NCBI GenBank assembly: GCA_934162425.1
Contig: CAKPIS010000002.1
Coordinates: forward strand, 149,742 to 213,741
Source of the DNA: an uncultured Bacilli bacterium
GTDB taxonomy: Bacteria; Bacillota_I; Bacilli_A; RF39; UBA660
Direction: 5' to 3'
Length of the DNA stretch: 64,000 nt
The notes beneath the pieces were generated by a model, which saw only the letters and a program-made list of their open reading frames with translations, ran no database searches and was not told the DNA's origin. Shown here piece after piece: positions 18,306-26,351 of the stretch (position 1 is its first letter; the number at the start of each line of letters is the position of its first letter). Both the position numbers and the translations under genes were made by a program.

Positions 18306-18387
18306 AATTATAAATTATAAATAATATAATAAAAATCAAAATGATAATTATTTTAATGTTAAATTTTATTTCGAACTTAAATTTCAT
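18304..18387 (-). CDS. 27-residue hydrophobic peptide, putative type I toxin
   Basis: This minus-strand gene is too short for routine ORF calling. ATG 18387 follows a very good ribosome-binding site (GGGTGGTGAT, four bases before ATG). The peptide has a Lys/Phe-rich start (MKFKFEIKFNIK), then an unbroken hydrophobic stretch (IIIILIFIILFIIYN) able to span a membrane. In the mRNA the ribosome-binding site can pair with an upstream CCACC segment (18396-18401 with 18418-18422, extended by further pairs), which would block translation as in known type I toxin mRNAs. The unit is duplicated and decayed at 16.9 kb. Toxicity is inferred; it resembles TxpA/Fst peptides in type but I cannot assign a family. 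Confidence 0.62.
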   Translation of the reverse strand: MKFKFEIKFNIKIIIILIFIILFIIYN

Positions 18388-18472
18388 AATTATCACCACC
18401 CTTCTTATTCTAAAATAGGTGGAAAACAATGGTTAGTTTTTTAGTGCCTCCTAATAGTTTTATTTGACAAAA

Positions 18473-18495
18473 CTTATATAAATCCCTTGTTTTTT
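18473..18495 (+). repeat. Direct repeat flanking repeat copy 2, right
   Basis: CTTATATAAATCCCT followed by TGTTTTTT; partner of 18168-18190. Confidence 0.6.
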
Positions 18496-18615
18496 TAAAA
18501 TATTTTATATAAAATAGTTAAAAACTTAAAAATATAAAATTCAAGCACAATATTATGTTGACCTTTTTAATATATTATGCTATATTGTTGCTAGAAAAAA
18601 TTTAAAGGTGTTTTT

Positions 18616-18990
18616 ATGTCTAAAATTATTATCAATGAACGAATTAATTCATCAAATGGAGAAGAAAATATTAATAATAAAAAAGCCATTTTAAAAGATA
18701 ATAAGATATCTTACGATAGAAATGGTTTTATAATGAATATTATATATGAAGATGAAAAGATATTTATCACTAGAGAAAATAATGATGTAAAAATAGACTT
18801 AGAATTTAAAAAGAATCAATCTTTAATAACTAAATATCATATTAAAGATATAAATACAATTATTAAACTGGAAACTATAACTAAAGAATTATCTATCCTA
18901 GATAATAGAATATATATAAAGTATGATTTGTATATGAACGAAGAATTTAGTGATAGTTTTGAGTTTGAATTAGAATGGAGAGATTTATAA
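18616..18990 (+). CDS. ywiB: DUF1934/YwiB family protein
   Basis: This small predicted beta-barrel protein has 124 residues. The pattern of short beta strands ending in the acidic segment FEFELEWRDL, and above all the position directly upstream of argS, match YwiB (DUF1934, calycin-like). The stop codon overlaps the argS start by one base, so the two are coupled. It starts at ATG 18616 after AAAGGTG. The role of the family is unknown. Tandem ywiB-argS is also the Bacillus arrangement, followed there by rpoE as here. Confidence 0.78.
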   Translation: MSKIIINERINSSNGEENINNKKAILKDNKISYDRNGFIMNIIYEDEKIFITRENNDVKIDLEFKKNQSLITKYHIKDINTIIKLETITKELSILDNRIYIKYDLYMNEEFSDSFEFELEWRDL

Positions 18991-20621
18991 TGAACCTAAA
19001 ACAAAGAATAAAAGAAATTATTTTTTGCGCTTTAAATGATTTAGATATCGAATTTAACTTATTAGATATAATGGTAGAAGTTCCAAAGAATAGAGAAAAT
19101 GGTGATTTTTCTAGTAATATAGCTATGCAGCTTACTAAGGTTTTGAAGGATAATCCCAGAAATATTGCAGAAAAAATAGTAGATAAAATAAAAGAAAATA
19201 CTAAAGAAATAGAAAAAGTAGAGATTGCTGGACCTGGATTTATTAATATTTATTTAAATGATGAATATGTTTTTAGCGGGATAGAAAATGTCCTTAAAGC
19301 TGATAAAGATTATGGTAAATTAAATATTGGTAATAATAAAAAAATAGATATAGAGTTTGTTAGTGCAAACCCAACAGGTATACTTCATTTAGGTACAGCT
19401 CGCGGAGCTGCTTACGGGGCTAATCTTGCTAATATAATGTCTTTTGCAGGTTATAATGTTACTAAAGAATACTATATAAATGATGCTGGAAATCAGATAA
19501 ATAACCTTGGTTTGTCTTTAAAAGAAAGATATAAAGGATTATGTGGTTTAGAAGAAAATATGCCAGAAGATGGATATTATGGAAATGAAATAATAGATAT
19601 TGCTAAAAATATTAAAGATAAATATTCTGATAAAAAGTTAGATGAAGATATAGAGTACTTTAAAAAAGTAGCAGTTGATTATTTATTAGGCATTATTAAA
19701 AAAGACTTATCAGATTTTAAAGTTACTTTTGACGTTTGGACTTCTGAAAAAGATATTCGCGCTAAAGGAAGAATAGAAGAGTCAATAAAAATATTAGATG
19801 AAAAAGGATTAGTATATAAAAAAGATGATGCGCTATTTCTTAAAACTACTAATTATGGTGATGATAAGGATAGGGTTTTAGTTAAAACTGATGGAAGTTA
19901 TACTTATTTGGTTCCAGATATTGCGTATCATCTAGATAAATTTGATAGGGGATTTGATTATTTAGTTGATGTTTTTGGTGCTGATCATCACAGTTATGTA
20001 TCTAGATTAAAAGCTAGTATTGAGGCTTTAGGTTATGATAAAGATAAACTAGAAGTTAGACTTTTACAAATGGTTAGATTACTTCGTGATGGAGAAGTTG
20101 TTAAAATGAGTAAAAGAACTGGTGGTAACATAACTATAAGAGAATTAGTAGATGAAATTGGCTCAGATGCAGCTAGATATTTTTTTGCTAGTAGATCATT
20201 AGATGGTCAGATGGACTTTGATATAAACCTAGCCTTAAAGAAATCTAATGAAAATCCATTCTTTTATGTTGGATATGCTCATGCTAGAATATGTTCTATA
20301 ATAAATGAGGCAAATTTAAAAAATATTAATTTTGCTACGACTTATGAAAAAATATATGATGATGATTCAAAGGCTTTACTTCTTAAAGTATATGATTTTT
20401 CAAGTGTAGTTGAAGTATCATCAGGTAAGAAAGAACCTCATTTAATTACTAATTATGTGTATGAATTAGCTTCTATGTTCCATAATTATTATGGTAAGCA
20501 TAGAATATTAACTGAAGATATAGCTTCATCTAGTCAAAGACTAAGCTTGATAAAAGCAGTAGCTATTACTATAAATAATGCTTTAAATCTTATTGGTGTT
20601 GAAGCACCTAATAAAATGTAG
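18990..20621 (+). CDS. argS: Arginyl-tRNA synthetase
   Basis: This class I synthetase charges tRNA-Arg. It has 543 residues from ATG 18990, which overlaps the ywiB stop and follows GGAGAG; an earlier in-frame ATG (18975) lies within ywiB. An N-terminal additional domain precedes the catalytic core with the HIGH-type motif ANPTGILHLGTARGAAYG (about 127-144) and the KMSKS-type motif VVKMSKRTGG (about 370). The C-terminal anticodon-binding helices with the typical ending (RLSLIKAVAITINNALNLIG) are present. It lies in an operon with ywiB and rpoE. Confidence 0.97.
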   Translation: MNLKQRIKEIIFCALNDLDIEFNLLDIMVEVPKNRENGDFSSNIAMQLTKVLKDNPRNIAEKIVDKIKENTKEIEKVEIAGPGFINIYLNDEYVFSGIENVLKADKDYGKLNIGNNKKIDIEFVSANPTGILHLGTARGAAYGANLANIMSFAGYNVTKEYYINDAGNQINNLGLSLKERYKGLCGLEENMPEDGYYGNEIIDIAKNIKDKYSDKKLDEDIEYFKKVAVDYLLGIIKKDLSDFKVTFDVWTSEKDIRAKGRIEESIKILDEKGLVYKKDDALFLKTTNYGDDKDRVLVKTDGSYTYLVPDIAYHLDKFDRGFDYLVDVFGADHHSYVSRLKASIEALGYDKDKLEVRLLQMVRLLRDGEVVKMSKRTGGNITIRELVDEIGSDAARYFFASRSLDGQMDFDINLALKKSNENPFFYVGYAHARICSIINEANLKNINFATTYEKIYDDDSKALLLKVYDFSSVVEVSSGKKEPHLITNYVYELASMFHNYYGKHRILTEDIASSSQRLSLIKAVAITINNALNLIGVEAPNKM

Positions 20622-20631
20622 GAGGATACTT

Positions 20632-21057
20632 ATGAATATTAGACAAATGCCTTTAGAGGAATTAGAATTACTTTCTTATACAGATATAGCTTATGAACTA
20701 TTAAAGCTAGATAAAAAGTCTGCAACTACGCCAGTTTTATTTGGTGAAGTATGCAAATTATTACAAATAGATGAAAATTCTATGTATGAAATGATAGGAG
20801 ATTTTTATACGACACTTACAACAGATAAAAGATTTATTCTTTTAGATAATGCTGAGTGGGATTTAAAAGAAAATCATAAAGTAAAACCTATAGTAGATGA
20901 TGAGGATGAAGAAGAAGTAGTAGAAGAGCAAGAGGAATCTGAAGAATCTGAAGATGATGCAGTAGCTAATGATGAAGAAGATTACGAAGAAGATACTGAT
21001 GATTTAGACGATTTAGATGATTTAGCAATTGTGACGGAAGAAGAGATGGAAGAGTAA
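20632..21057 (+). CDS. rpoE: RNA polymerase delta subunit
   Basis: The delta subunit increases transcription specificity and recycling of RNA polymerase in Bacillota. The protein has 141 residues from ATG 20632, behind GGAGGATACTT. The N-terminal HARE-HTH domain (about residues 1-80, with SYTDIAYELLK and TTLTTDKRFILLDNAEWDLK) is followed by an almost wholly acidic tail of about 60 residues, the hallmark of RpoE. It ends one base into prfA (TAATG), so argS-rpoE-prfA may be translated from one message. An in-frame ATG further upstream lies inside argS and is not used. Confidence 0.94.
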   Translation: MNIRQMPLEELELLSYTDIAYELLKLDKKSATTPVLFGEVCKLLQIDENSMYEMIGDFYTTLTTDKRFILLDNAEWDLKENHKVKPIVDDEDEEEVVEEQEESEESEDDAVANDEEDYEEDTDDLDDLDDLAIVTEEEMEE

Positions 21058-22112
21058 TGTTTGAAAGATTAGAAGATATAAAAAAAAGATATGATTTTAT
21101 TACAAATGAACTTACTAAACCTGAAGTAATTAGCGATGTAAAAAAAACAATGTCATTATCAAAAGAACAATCAGATTTATCAGAAATTATAGAGTGCTAT
21201 AATGCATATTTAAAATCAAAACAAGACTATGAAGAAGCAAAAGAGTTAGCAAAAGATCCTGAAATGGCTTCATTTGCACAGGAAGAAGAAGAAAAACAAT
21301 TAGAACTTGGAAAAAAATTAGAAAAAGATCTTGAGATTCTCCTGCTTCCTAAAGATCCTAATGATGGTAAAAATATAATAGTAGAAATACGTGGTGCAGC
21401 TGGTGGTGATGAGGCTAATATTTTTGCAGGTGACTTATATAACATGTATGTTAGATATGCTGAAAATCAAGGCTTTAAAGTTGAAAACTTAGAAAGCACT
21501 CCAGGTCAATCAGGTGGATTTTCTGAAATATCATTTATGATAAAAGGAGAAAATGTTTACTCTAAGTTAAAATATGAATCTGGGGCTCACCGTGTTCAAA
21601 GAGTGCCAGCAACAGAATCTCAAGGAAGAGTACACACATCAACTGCAACAGTACTTGTTATGCCTGAAGTAGATGATGTTGATTTTGAACTTGATATGAA
21701 TGATGTTAGAGTAGATATTACAAGATCATCAGGATGTGGTGGACAAGGAGTTAATACAACGGATTCAGCGGTTAGATTAACTCATATACCTACTGGTATA
21801 ATAGTATATTCTCAAACAGAAAGATCACAAATTAGAAATAAAGAAAAAGCTATTAAAATACTAAAATCAAGAGTATATGATTTAAAATTAAGAGAGCAAG
21901 AACAGGAACTTGGAGCTGAAAGAAAAAATAAGATAGGTACTGGTGATAGATCTGAAAAGATAAGAACATATAATTATCCACAAAATAGAGTAACAGATCA
22001 TCGTATAGGGTATACTACAAATTCATTAGATAGAGTAATGAATGGTAAATTAGATGATATAATTGAAGCTTTAATTACTGAAGATCAAAGAAGAAAATTA
22101 GCTGGAGAATAA
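21057..22112 (+). CDS. prfA: Peptide chain release factor 1
   Basis: RF1 ends translation at UAA and UAG. It has 351 residues. The peptidyl-tRNA hydrolysis motif is SSGCGGQGVNTTDSAVR (GGQ about residue 228). The codon-recognition motif of RF1, P-A-T, appears in RVPATESQGRVHTSTATV, which separates it from RF2 (SPF). The start ATG 21057 overlaps the rpoE stop. Nearly all resident genes in this window stop with UAA or UAG, the codons this factor reads. PrmC, which methylates the GGQ glutamine, is encoded two genes downstream. Confidence 0.97.
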   Translation: MFERLEDIKKRYDFITNELTKPEVISDVKKTMSLSKEQSDLSEIIECYNAYLKSKQDYEEAKELAKDPEMASFAQEEEEKQLELGKKLEKDLEILLLPKDPNDGKNIIVEIRGAAGGDEANIFAGDLYNMYVRYAENQGFKVENLESTPGQSGGFSEISFMIKGENVYSKLKYESGAHRVQRVPATESQGRVHTSTATVLVMPEVDDVDFELDMNDVRVDITRSSGCGGQGVNTTDSAVRLTHIPTGIIVYSQTERSQIRNKEKAIKILKSRVYDLKLREQEQELGAERKNKIGTGDRSEKIRTYNYPQNRVTDHRIGYTTNSLDRVMNGKLDDIIEALITEDQRRKLAGE

Positions 22113-22130
22113 TACTTCAGTTTTTTCATA

Positions 22131-22139
22131 TGGTATAAT
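22131..22139 (+). promoter_or_regulatory. Extended -10 promoter for the 22161 gene
   Basis: TGGTATAAT (22131-22139), about 7 bases before the TAGGAG ribosome-binding site. Confidence 0.5.
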
Positions 22140-22160
22140 AGTTATAGGAGTTGGTTAAAT

Positions 22161-23273
22161 ATGAAATATATGTATCCTGATTATAAAAATGGATTAGTAA
22201 ATGTAGCTTGTTCAATAGAAAAATATTTTGGTACATCTTATAAGCATAAAACAAATACTTTATTAGATGAGATTTTAAGTAAGCAAAACAATAAAAACGT
22301 AGTATTATTTTTATTTGATGGATTAGGATACAATATACTTAAAGAATATAAAGATAAGTGTAAATTTTTATATGAACACTTAATAGGAGATATTTCATCT
22401 AATTTTCCTTCTACTACTATGTCAGCTAGAACAACAGTAGAATCAGGTCTTACACCTATAGAACATGGCTGGCTTGGTTGGGATATGTACTTTAAGGATT
22501 TTGATGAGGTTATTACCTTAACTAAAAACGTTATAAAAGGAACAAAGAAAAAAGTATCTGATTTTCATGTTGCAAAAACATATCTTAAATATGAACCTGT
22601 AACTGATAAAATAAATAAAATGGAAGGTTGTATAGGTAAAACGCTAAGAGTTTATAGTAATCATCCAAATGAGTCACTTAGAAAGATGAAAAGAAACATA
22701 AAAAAACTTACTAAGAAAAAAGAAAAAGTATATGTTTATGCATATTATAATGAACCAGATCATGCACTTCATCATAATGGTGTTGGATCAGATAAAATGA
22801 TAAAGTACTTAAAACATATAAATAAATGGTTTAAAAGAATTTGTAAGTCTTTAAAAAACACAACTGTAATAGCACTAGCAGATCATGGACATATAAATGT
22901 AGAATATATTAATCTTATGGATTATAAAGAAATTACTAATATGCTAGATAGTGATATTTCTATAGATGATAGAGCTACATCTTTTAGAGTGAAAAAAGAG
23001 TATAAAAAAGAATTTTATTATGAACTTAAAAAGATACTTAAAGATGATTTTATAATAATGACTAAAAAAGAAGTTATTAAAAATAAATTATATGGTGATG
23101 GAGTAGAAAATAAATATTTTCAAGATGGATTAGGAGATTACTTTGCACTTGGTATAAATAATAAAGCAATTAGATGTAATAATAAGACAAATTTACATAA
23201 ATCAGCTCATTCAGGACTTACTTTAGATGAGATGCTTGTTCCACTTATTGTTGTTGATACAAATAAAATATAA
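22161..23273 (+). CDS. Alkaline phosphatase superfamily (type I phosphodiesterase-like) enzyme
   Basis: The 370-residue protein carries the metal sites of nucleotide pyrophosphatase/phosphodiesterases. These are LFLFDGLGYN (about 50-59), the nucleophile region FPSTTMSARTTVESG (Thr about 79), YYNEPDHALHHNG (about 197-209) and ALADHGHIN (about 238-246). No signal peptide or membrane segment is seen, so it is probably cytoplasmic, unlike the ecto-enzymes. The substrate is unknown. It starts at ATG 22161 after TAGGAG and is followed by prmC after nine bases, implying co-transcription. Confidence 0.85.
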   Translation: MKYMYPDYKNGLVNVACSIEKYFGTSYKHKTNTLLDEILSKQNNKNVVLFLFDGLGYNILKEYKDKCKFLYEHLIGDISSNFPSTTMSARTTVESGLTPIEHGWLGWDMYFKDFDEVITLTKNVIKGTKKKVSDFHVAKTYLKYEPVTDKINKMEGCIGKTLRVYSNHPNESLRKMKRNIKKLTKKKEKVYVYAYYNEPDHALHHNGVGSDKMIKYLKHINKWFKRICKSLKNTTVIALADHGHINVEYINLMDYKEITNMLDSDISIDDRATSFRVKKEYKKEFYYELKKILKDDFIIMTKKEVIKNKLYGDGVENKYFQDGLGDYFALGINNKAIRCNNKTNLHKSAHSGLTLDEMLVPLIVVDTNKI

Positions 23274-23282
23274 GGAGTAGAT

Positions 23283-23996
23283 ATGAATAAAGATATAGAA
23301 TATTTGAAAAAATATTATAAGGGAGATATAAATGATGCTATAAAAAGACTAAATATGGGAGAACCGGTTCAGTACATAGTAGGGGATGTTGATTTTTATG
23401 GTAACATAATAAAGGTAAATAAAAACGTATTAATACCAAGAAGAGAAACAGAGGAACTAGTTGAGAAAGTTTTAAAACGTACCCAGGTGTTCGATAATCC
23501 TGTAATAGCAGATATTGGAACAGGTAGTGGTGCGATAGCTATAACTTTGGCAAAGAAGTTAAATGCTTTAGTATATGCATCTGATATAAGTTTAAAAGCC
23601 ATTGAAGTAGCTAAAGAAAACGTGACTATAAATAAAGTAGATGTTACTTTTTTTGAAGGAGACATGTTAAAACCATATATTGAAAATAATGTAAAGTTAG
23701 ATGTTATTGTAAGTAATCCACCTTATATAAAAGAAGATGAGAAAATAGAAGATATAGTTAAAAATAATGAACCTCATCTAGCACTTTATGCTAAAAATAA
23801 TGGTTTAGAGTTTTATAATAGTATACTAAAAAATGCTAGTTATGTTTTAAAAGATAAATACTTAATAGCATTTGAAATAGGTATGGATCAGGGGAAGAAT
23901 ATAGAAGCATTAGCTAAAAAATATCTAAGTAATTCTATAGTCGAAATAGAAAAAGATTTGTCTGGTAAAGATAGGTTTATTTTTGTATATAATTAA
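23283..23996 (+). CDS. prmC: Release factor glutamine methyltransferase
   Basis: PrmC methylates the glutamine of the GGQ motif in release factors. The SAM-binding motif is VIADIGTGSGAIAITLA (about residues 75-91). The catalytic NPPY motif is VSNPPYIKEDE (about 141-151). PRRETEELVE (about 56-65) is a family signature. At 237 residues it is shorter than the usual 270-290, with only about 20 residues before the GEPVQYIVGDVDFYG block, so the N-terminal helical substrate domain is reduced. The start is ATG 23283 after AAGGAG. It sits near prfA as in most Bacillota. Confidence 0.94.
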   Translation: MNKDIEYLKKYYKGDINDAIKRLNMGEPVQYIVGDVDFYGNIIKVNKNVLIPRRETEELVEKVLKRTQVFDNPVIADIGTGSGAIAITLAKKLNALVYASDISLKAIEVAKENVTINKVDVTFFEGDMLKPYIENNVKLDVIVSNPPYIKEDEKIEDIVKNNEPHLALYAKNNGLEFYNSILKNASYVLKDKYLIAFEIGMDQGKNIEALAKKYLSNSIVEIEKDLSGKDRFIFVYN

Positions 23997-23999
23997 AAT

Positions 24000-24032
24000 A
24001 ATCACCCATTAATTAATAGAGGGTGATTTTTA
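24000..24032 (+). promoter_or_regulatory. Hairpin that ends prmC and covers the spoIIR ribosome-binding site
   Basis: Arms AATCACCC (24000-24007) and GGGTGATT (24021-24028) are followed by a T-rich stretch. It can end the prmC transcript, but the right arm also contains the spoIIR ribosome-binding site GGGTGAT, six bases before ATG 24034. Read-through message would carry a masked start. Confidence 0.6.
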
Positions 24033-24033
24033 T

Positions 24034-24558
24034 ATGAAAAAAGTATTTGTATTTATTTTAATGTTATTGATAGTAGTATCAGTTTATAAGAAAAGCAATG
24101 ATTCCGTTAAAATTCCAGATTCTGCAATAAGATTTAGAATTTTAGCTAATAGTAATTCTCCAAGAGATCAGAAAATAAAAGAAGATATAAGAGATAAAAT
24201 GCAAAAAGAATTATACTCATTACTTCAAAATTCTAAAAGTATAGATGATTCTAGAAAAATAATAAATAGTAACATGAGTAATTTTGATGAGATTTTAAAA
24301 GATTCTATGAAAGATATAGAATATTCATATAGCATTGATTATGGTATGCATTATTTTCCATCTAAAACATATAAAGGAATAACATATGATGAGGGTAATT
24401 ATGAATCATTATTAGTAACACTAGGTAGTGGCGAAGGTGATAATTGGTGGTGTGTTTTATTTCCTCCTCTTTGTTTACTAGAAGCAGAAGAAAGCTCTGA
24501 TGTTAAAGACGTAGAGTATAAATCTTTTATAAAAGAAATAATTGAAAAATATTTTTAA
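24034..24558 (+). CDS. spoIIR: Stage II sporulation protein R
   Basis: SpoIIR is the forespore signal that crosses to the intermembrane space and triggers SpoIIGA to process pro-sigma-E in the mother cell. The 174-residue protein has an N-terminal signal segment (KKVFVFILMLLIVVSVYK). It then has the family hallmark AIRFRILANSNSPRDQKIKE and, later, the WWCVLFPPLCLLE motif (about 138-150). The motifs and the position after prfA-prmC and before an MntP gene match Bacillus. It is a diagnostic gene: the lineage sporulates or recently did. Its ribosome-binding site lies in a hairpin. Confidence 0.93.
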   Translation: MKKVFVFILMLLIVVSVYKKSNDSVKIPDSAIRFRILANSNSPRDQKIKEDIRDKMQKELYSLLQNSKSIDDSRKIINSNMSNFDEILKDSMKDIEYSYSIDYGMHYFPSKTYKGITYDEGNYESLLVTLGSGEGDNWWCVLFPPLCLLEAEESSDVKDVEYKSFIKEIIEKYF

Positions 24559-24584
24559 GATAAATGTAATAATATAATGTAGAG

Positions 24585-25121
24585 GTGATTTATATCTTAG
24601 ACATTATATTAATTGCAGTAAGTTTAAGTATGGATGCATTTGCATTATCATTTTCTTATGGAATAAGCAAAGTAAATATTAAAAAAATTATTTTAACAGC
24701 TATAGTAGTTGGCACTTTTCATTTTATTATGCCTCTTTTGGGTAATTTTGTTGGAATACCATTATTCAAATACACTTTAATAAAACCTAAAATCATACTG
24801 TTTTTAGTGTTTTTAATACTTTCTATAGATATGTTTATTCACTATTTTGAAGATGAAGTTATTTTAAGAAAACTAAATGTAGTTGGCATTGTTTTATTTG
24901 CTATTTCAGTTAGTTTAGATAGTTTTACTGTTGGTCTAGGTATTAATTATATATATGATAATATCTATTTTGCAGCATATATTTTTGCATTTATTAGTGC
25001 ATTTTTTACGTTTTTAGGCTTTTTGTCTGGAAAAATACTATCTAAAAGGATAGGAAAGTACTCATTTTTAATAGGAAGTGCGTTTTTGTTTATTTATTCT
25101 TTATATATCTTGACAAACTGA
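24585..25121 (+). CDS. mntP: MntP-like manganese efflux pump
   Basis: This small membrane transporter is predicted to export Mn2+. It has about 178 residues and six hydrophobic segments. Two family signatures are present, SLSMDAFALSFSYG (about 13-26) and its internal repeat SVSLDSFTVGLGINY (about 108-122); the Asp residues are the expected metal ligands. The start is unclear. GTG 24585 overlaps the only ribosome-binding-like sequence (AGAGGTGA) and lies 6-7 bases after TATAAT (24573-24578), so the message may be leaderless or use a rare start codon. It ends in TGA, the only clear resident gene that does. Confidence 0.85.
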   Translation: MIYILDIILIAVSLSMDAFALSFSYGISKVNIKKIILTAIVVGTFHFIMPLLGNFVGIPLFKYTLIKPKIILFLVFLILSIDMFIHYFEDEVILRKLNVVGIVLFAISVSLDSFTVGLGINYIYDNIYFAAYIFAFISAFFTFLGFLSGKILSKRIGKYSFLIGSAFLFIYSLYILTN

Positions 25122-25138
25122 TGCTTTTGTGGTAATAT
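25110..25138 (+). promoter_or_regulatory. Strong sigma-A promoter for the 25170 gene
   Basis: TTGACA (25110-25115), 17-base spacer, TAATAT (25133-25138). The -35 box overlaps the end of mntP. Confidence 0.85.
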
Positions 25139-25169
25139 ACATGGCATTCAATCAAAAGGGGGAATTTGA

Positions 25170-26342
25170 ATGAAAAACAGTTATGTACCAAATGAAAAAG
25201 GTAAAAAGATAACAGCTGCTATTACAGCAGTAGCTATATTAGTTGGTGGAACTTTAATTGCTAAATTAGCTACTAAGGATAAAAAACATGTTGAAGATAA
25301 TTCATCTTCTATATCTACAACAGTTGATTATGAAAATCAATATGGTCTTAAATTAACTAAAGATTTTGATATAAACGATTCTAATGCAGTTAGACAAAGA
25401 GCAAAAGCTATATATGAATTATCAGATAAAAAATATACTATAGAAGATATTATGAATATGATATATTTAGTTAATAGTGCAACTGATAAAATAAAATTAG
25501 ATAGCATGAACGAAGAGGAAAAATTTGAATATTTACAAAAATTAGCTGTTGGATTATATGATGTTTTAGCAACAAATGTAGTTGATTTTTCTAAAGGACT
25601 TACCTCTTTAAATAATGATATAAGTTTTGATTTAAAAAGTACTGATGCAATTTATTCTTATATGTTTATTGCAAGTGGAAAAGGTAAAGAAGATGCAATA
25701 AACCTAGCGATTGTTGTAAATAAACAAATTAATAATATTAAAAACGCAGATAAATCTAAATTAACTAATAACGCTGATGATTTTTATGCTCAATCTAAGT
25801 TAATTTATAATAATAAATCTGGATACCCTGATGGTGTTGTAGTAGCTTTAATTGATGATATTAAGTCTAAAATACCTGTTATGGGTCTTAGCAAAGAAAA
25901 AGCTGCTGATTTATCAAAAGAATATCAAAATGTTGATATAAATAAAATATGGTTTGATGTTGCAAATAAAGTTGGAGCTTATAAAGAAGCTGATGCTGAT
26001 TGCAAAACAAAGGTAAAACATACAACAAATCATGAAAAATATGATTCTAAAGATAGTTCACAAGCAGAAAGCATTGGAAATAAATCAACAAAAAATAATA
26101 CTACTACAAAAGTAGAAACTGGTGGTAAACCTGTTAGAACTGAAGTTGTTCCAAAAACAACAAAAAAAACAACTACAAGGGTAGTAACAAGTGAATTTGT
26201 TGTTCCAGTTAAAATTACTAAACCTACAACTACTATAGTTGATCAAGGTGGAAAAGTAGTAGAAGAAGAGTATGTTGATGCTGATGCATCAAAAGCAAAC
26301 GATGATATAGAATATACAATAGCACCAACTAAGGTGAAATAA
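25170..26342 (+). CDS. Hypothetical membrane-anchored or secreted protein with Thr/Lys-rich tail
   Basis: I do not recognise this 390-residue protein. It starts at ATG 25170 after AGGGGGAA. An N-terminal hydrophobic segment (ITAAITAVAILVGGTLIAKL, about 14-33) without a lipobox suggests a membrane anchor with the rest outside. The middle is a predicted helical domain (about 65-280). From about residue 285 it becomes low-complexity, rich in Thr, Lys and Val (e.g. PKTTKKTTTRVVTSEFVVPV). The strong promoter suggests high expression. A cell-surface or wall-associated role is likely but not shown. Confidence 0.7.
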   Translation: MKNSYVPNEKGKKITAAITAVAILVGGTLIAKLATKDKKHVEDNSSSISTTVDYENQYGLKLTKDFDINDSNAVRQRAKAIYELSDKKYTIEDIMNMIYLVNSATDKIKLDSMNEEEKFEYLQKLAVGLYDVLATNVVDFSKGLTSLNNDISFDLKSTDAIYSYMFIASGKGKEDAINLAIVVNKQINNIKNADKSKLTNNADDFYAQSKLIYNNKSGYPDGVVVALIDDIKSKIPVMGLSKEKAADLSKEYQNVDINKIWFDVANKVGAYKEADADCKTKVKHTTNHEKYDSKDSSQAESIGNKSTKNNTTTKVETGGKPVRTEVVPKTTKKTTTRVVTSEFVVPVKITKPTTTIVDQGGKVVEEEYVDADASKANDDIEYTIAPTKVK

Positions 26343-26351
26343 TAATACTAG

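Larger units (their letters stand above)
18192..18466. repeat. Repeat copy 2 (intact toxin-antitoxin-like unit)
   Basis: About 275 bases with the same layout as 16887-17111 but complete. It has a plus-strand promoter, inverted arms 18230-18254 and 18421-18451, a central two-way hairpin and a minus-strand small peptide gene. The two copies flank the GNAT gene. Confidence 0.85.

Noticed and set aside
18496..18615. T-box or other riboswitch before ywiB-argS
   Set aside because: No specifier stem, T-box sequence or terminator/antiterminator pair is visible; the gap is AT-rich with no clear structure.
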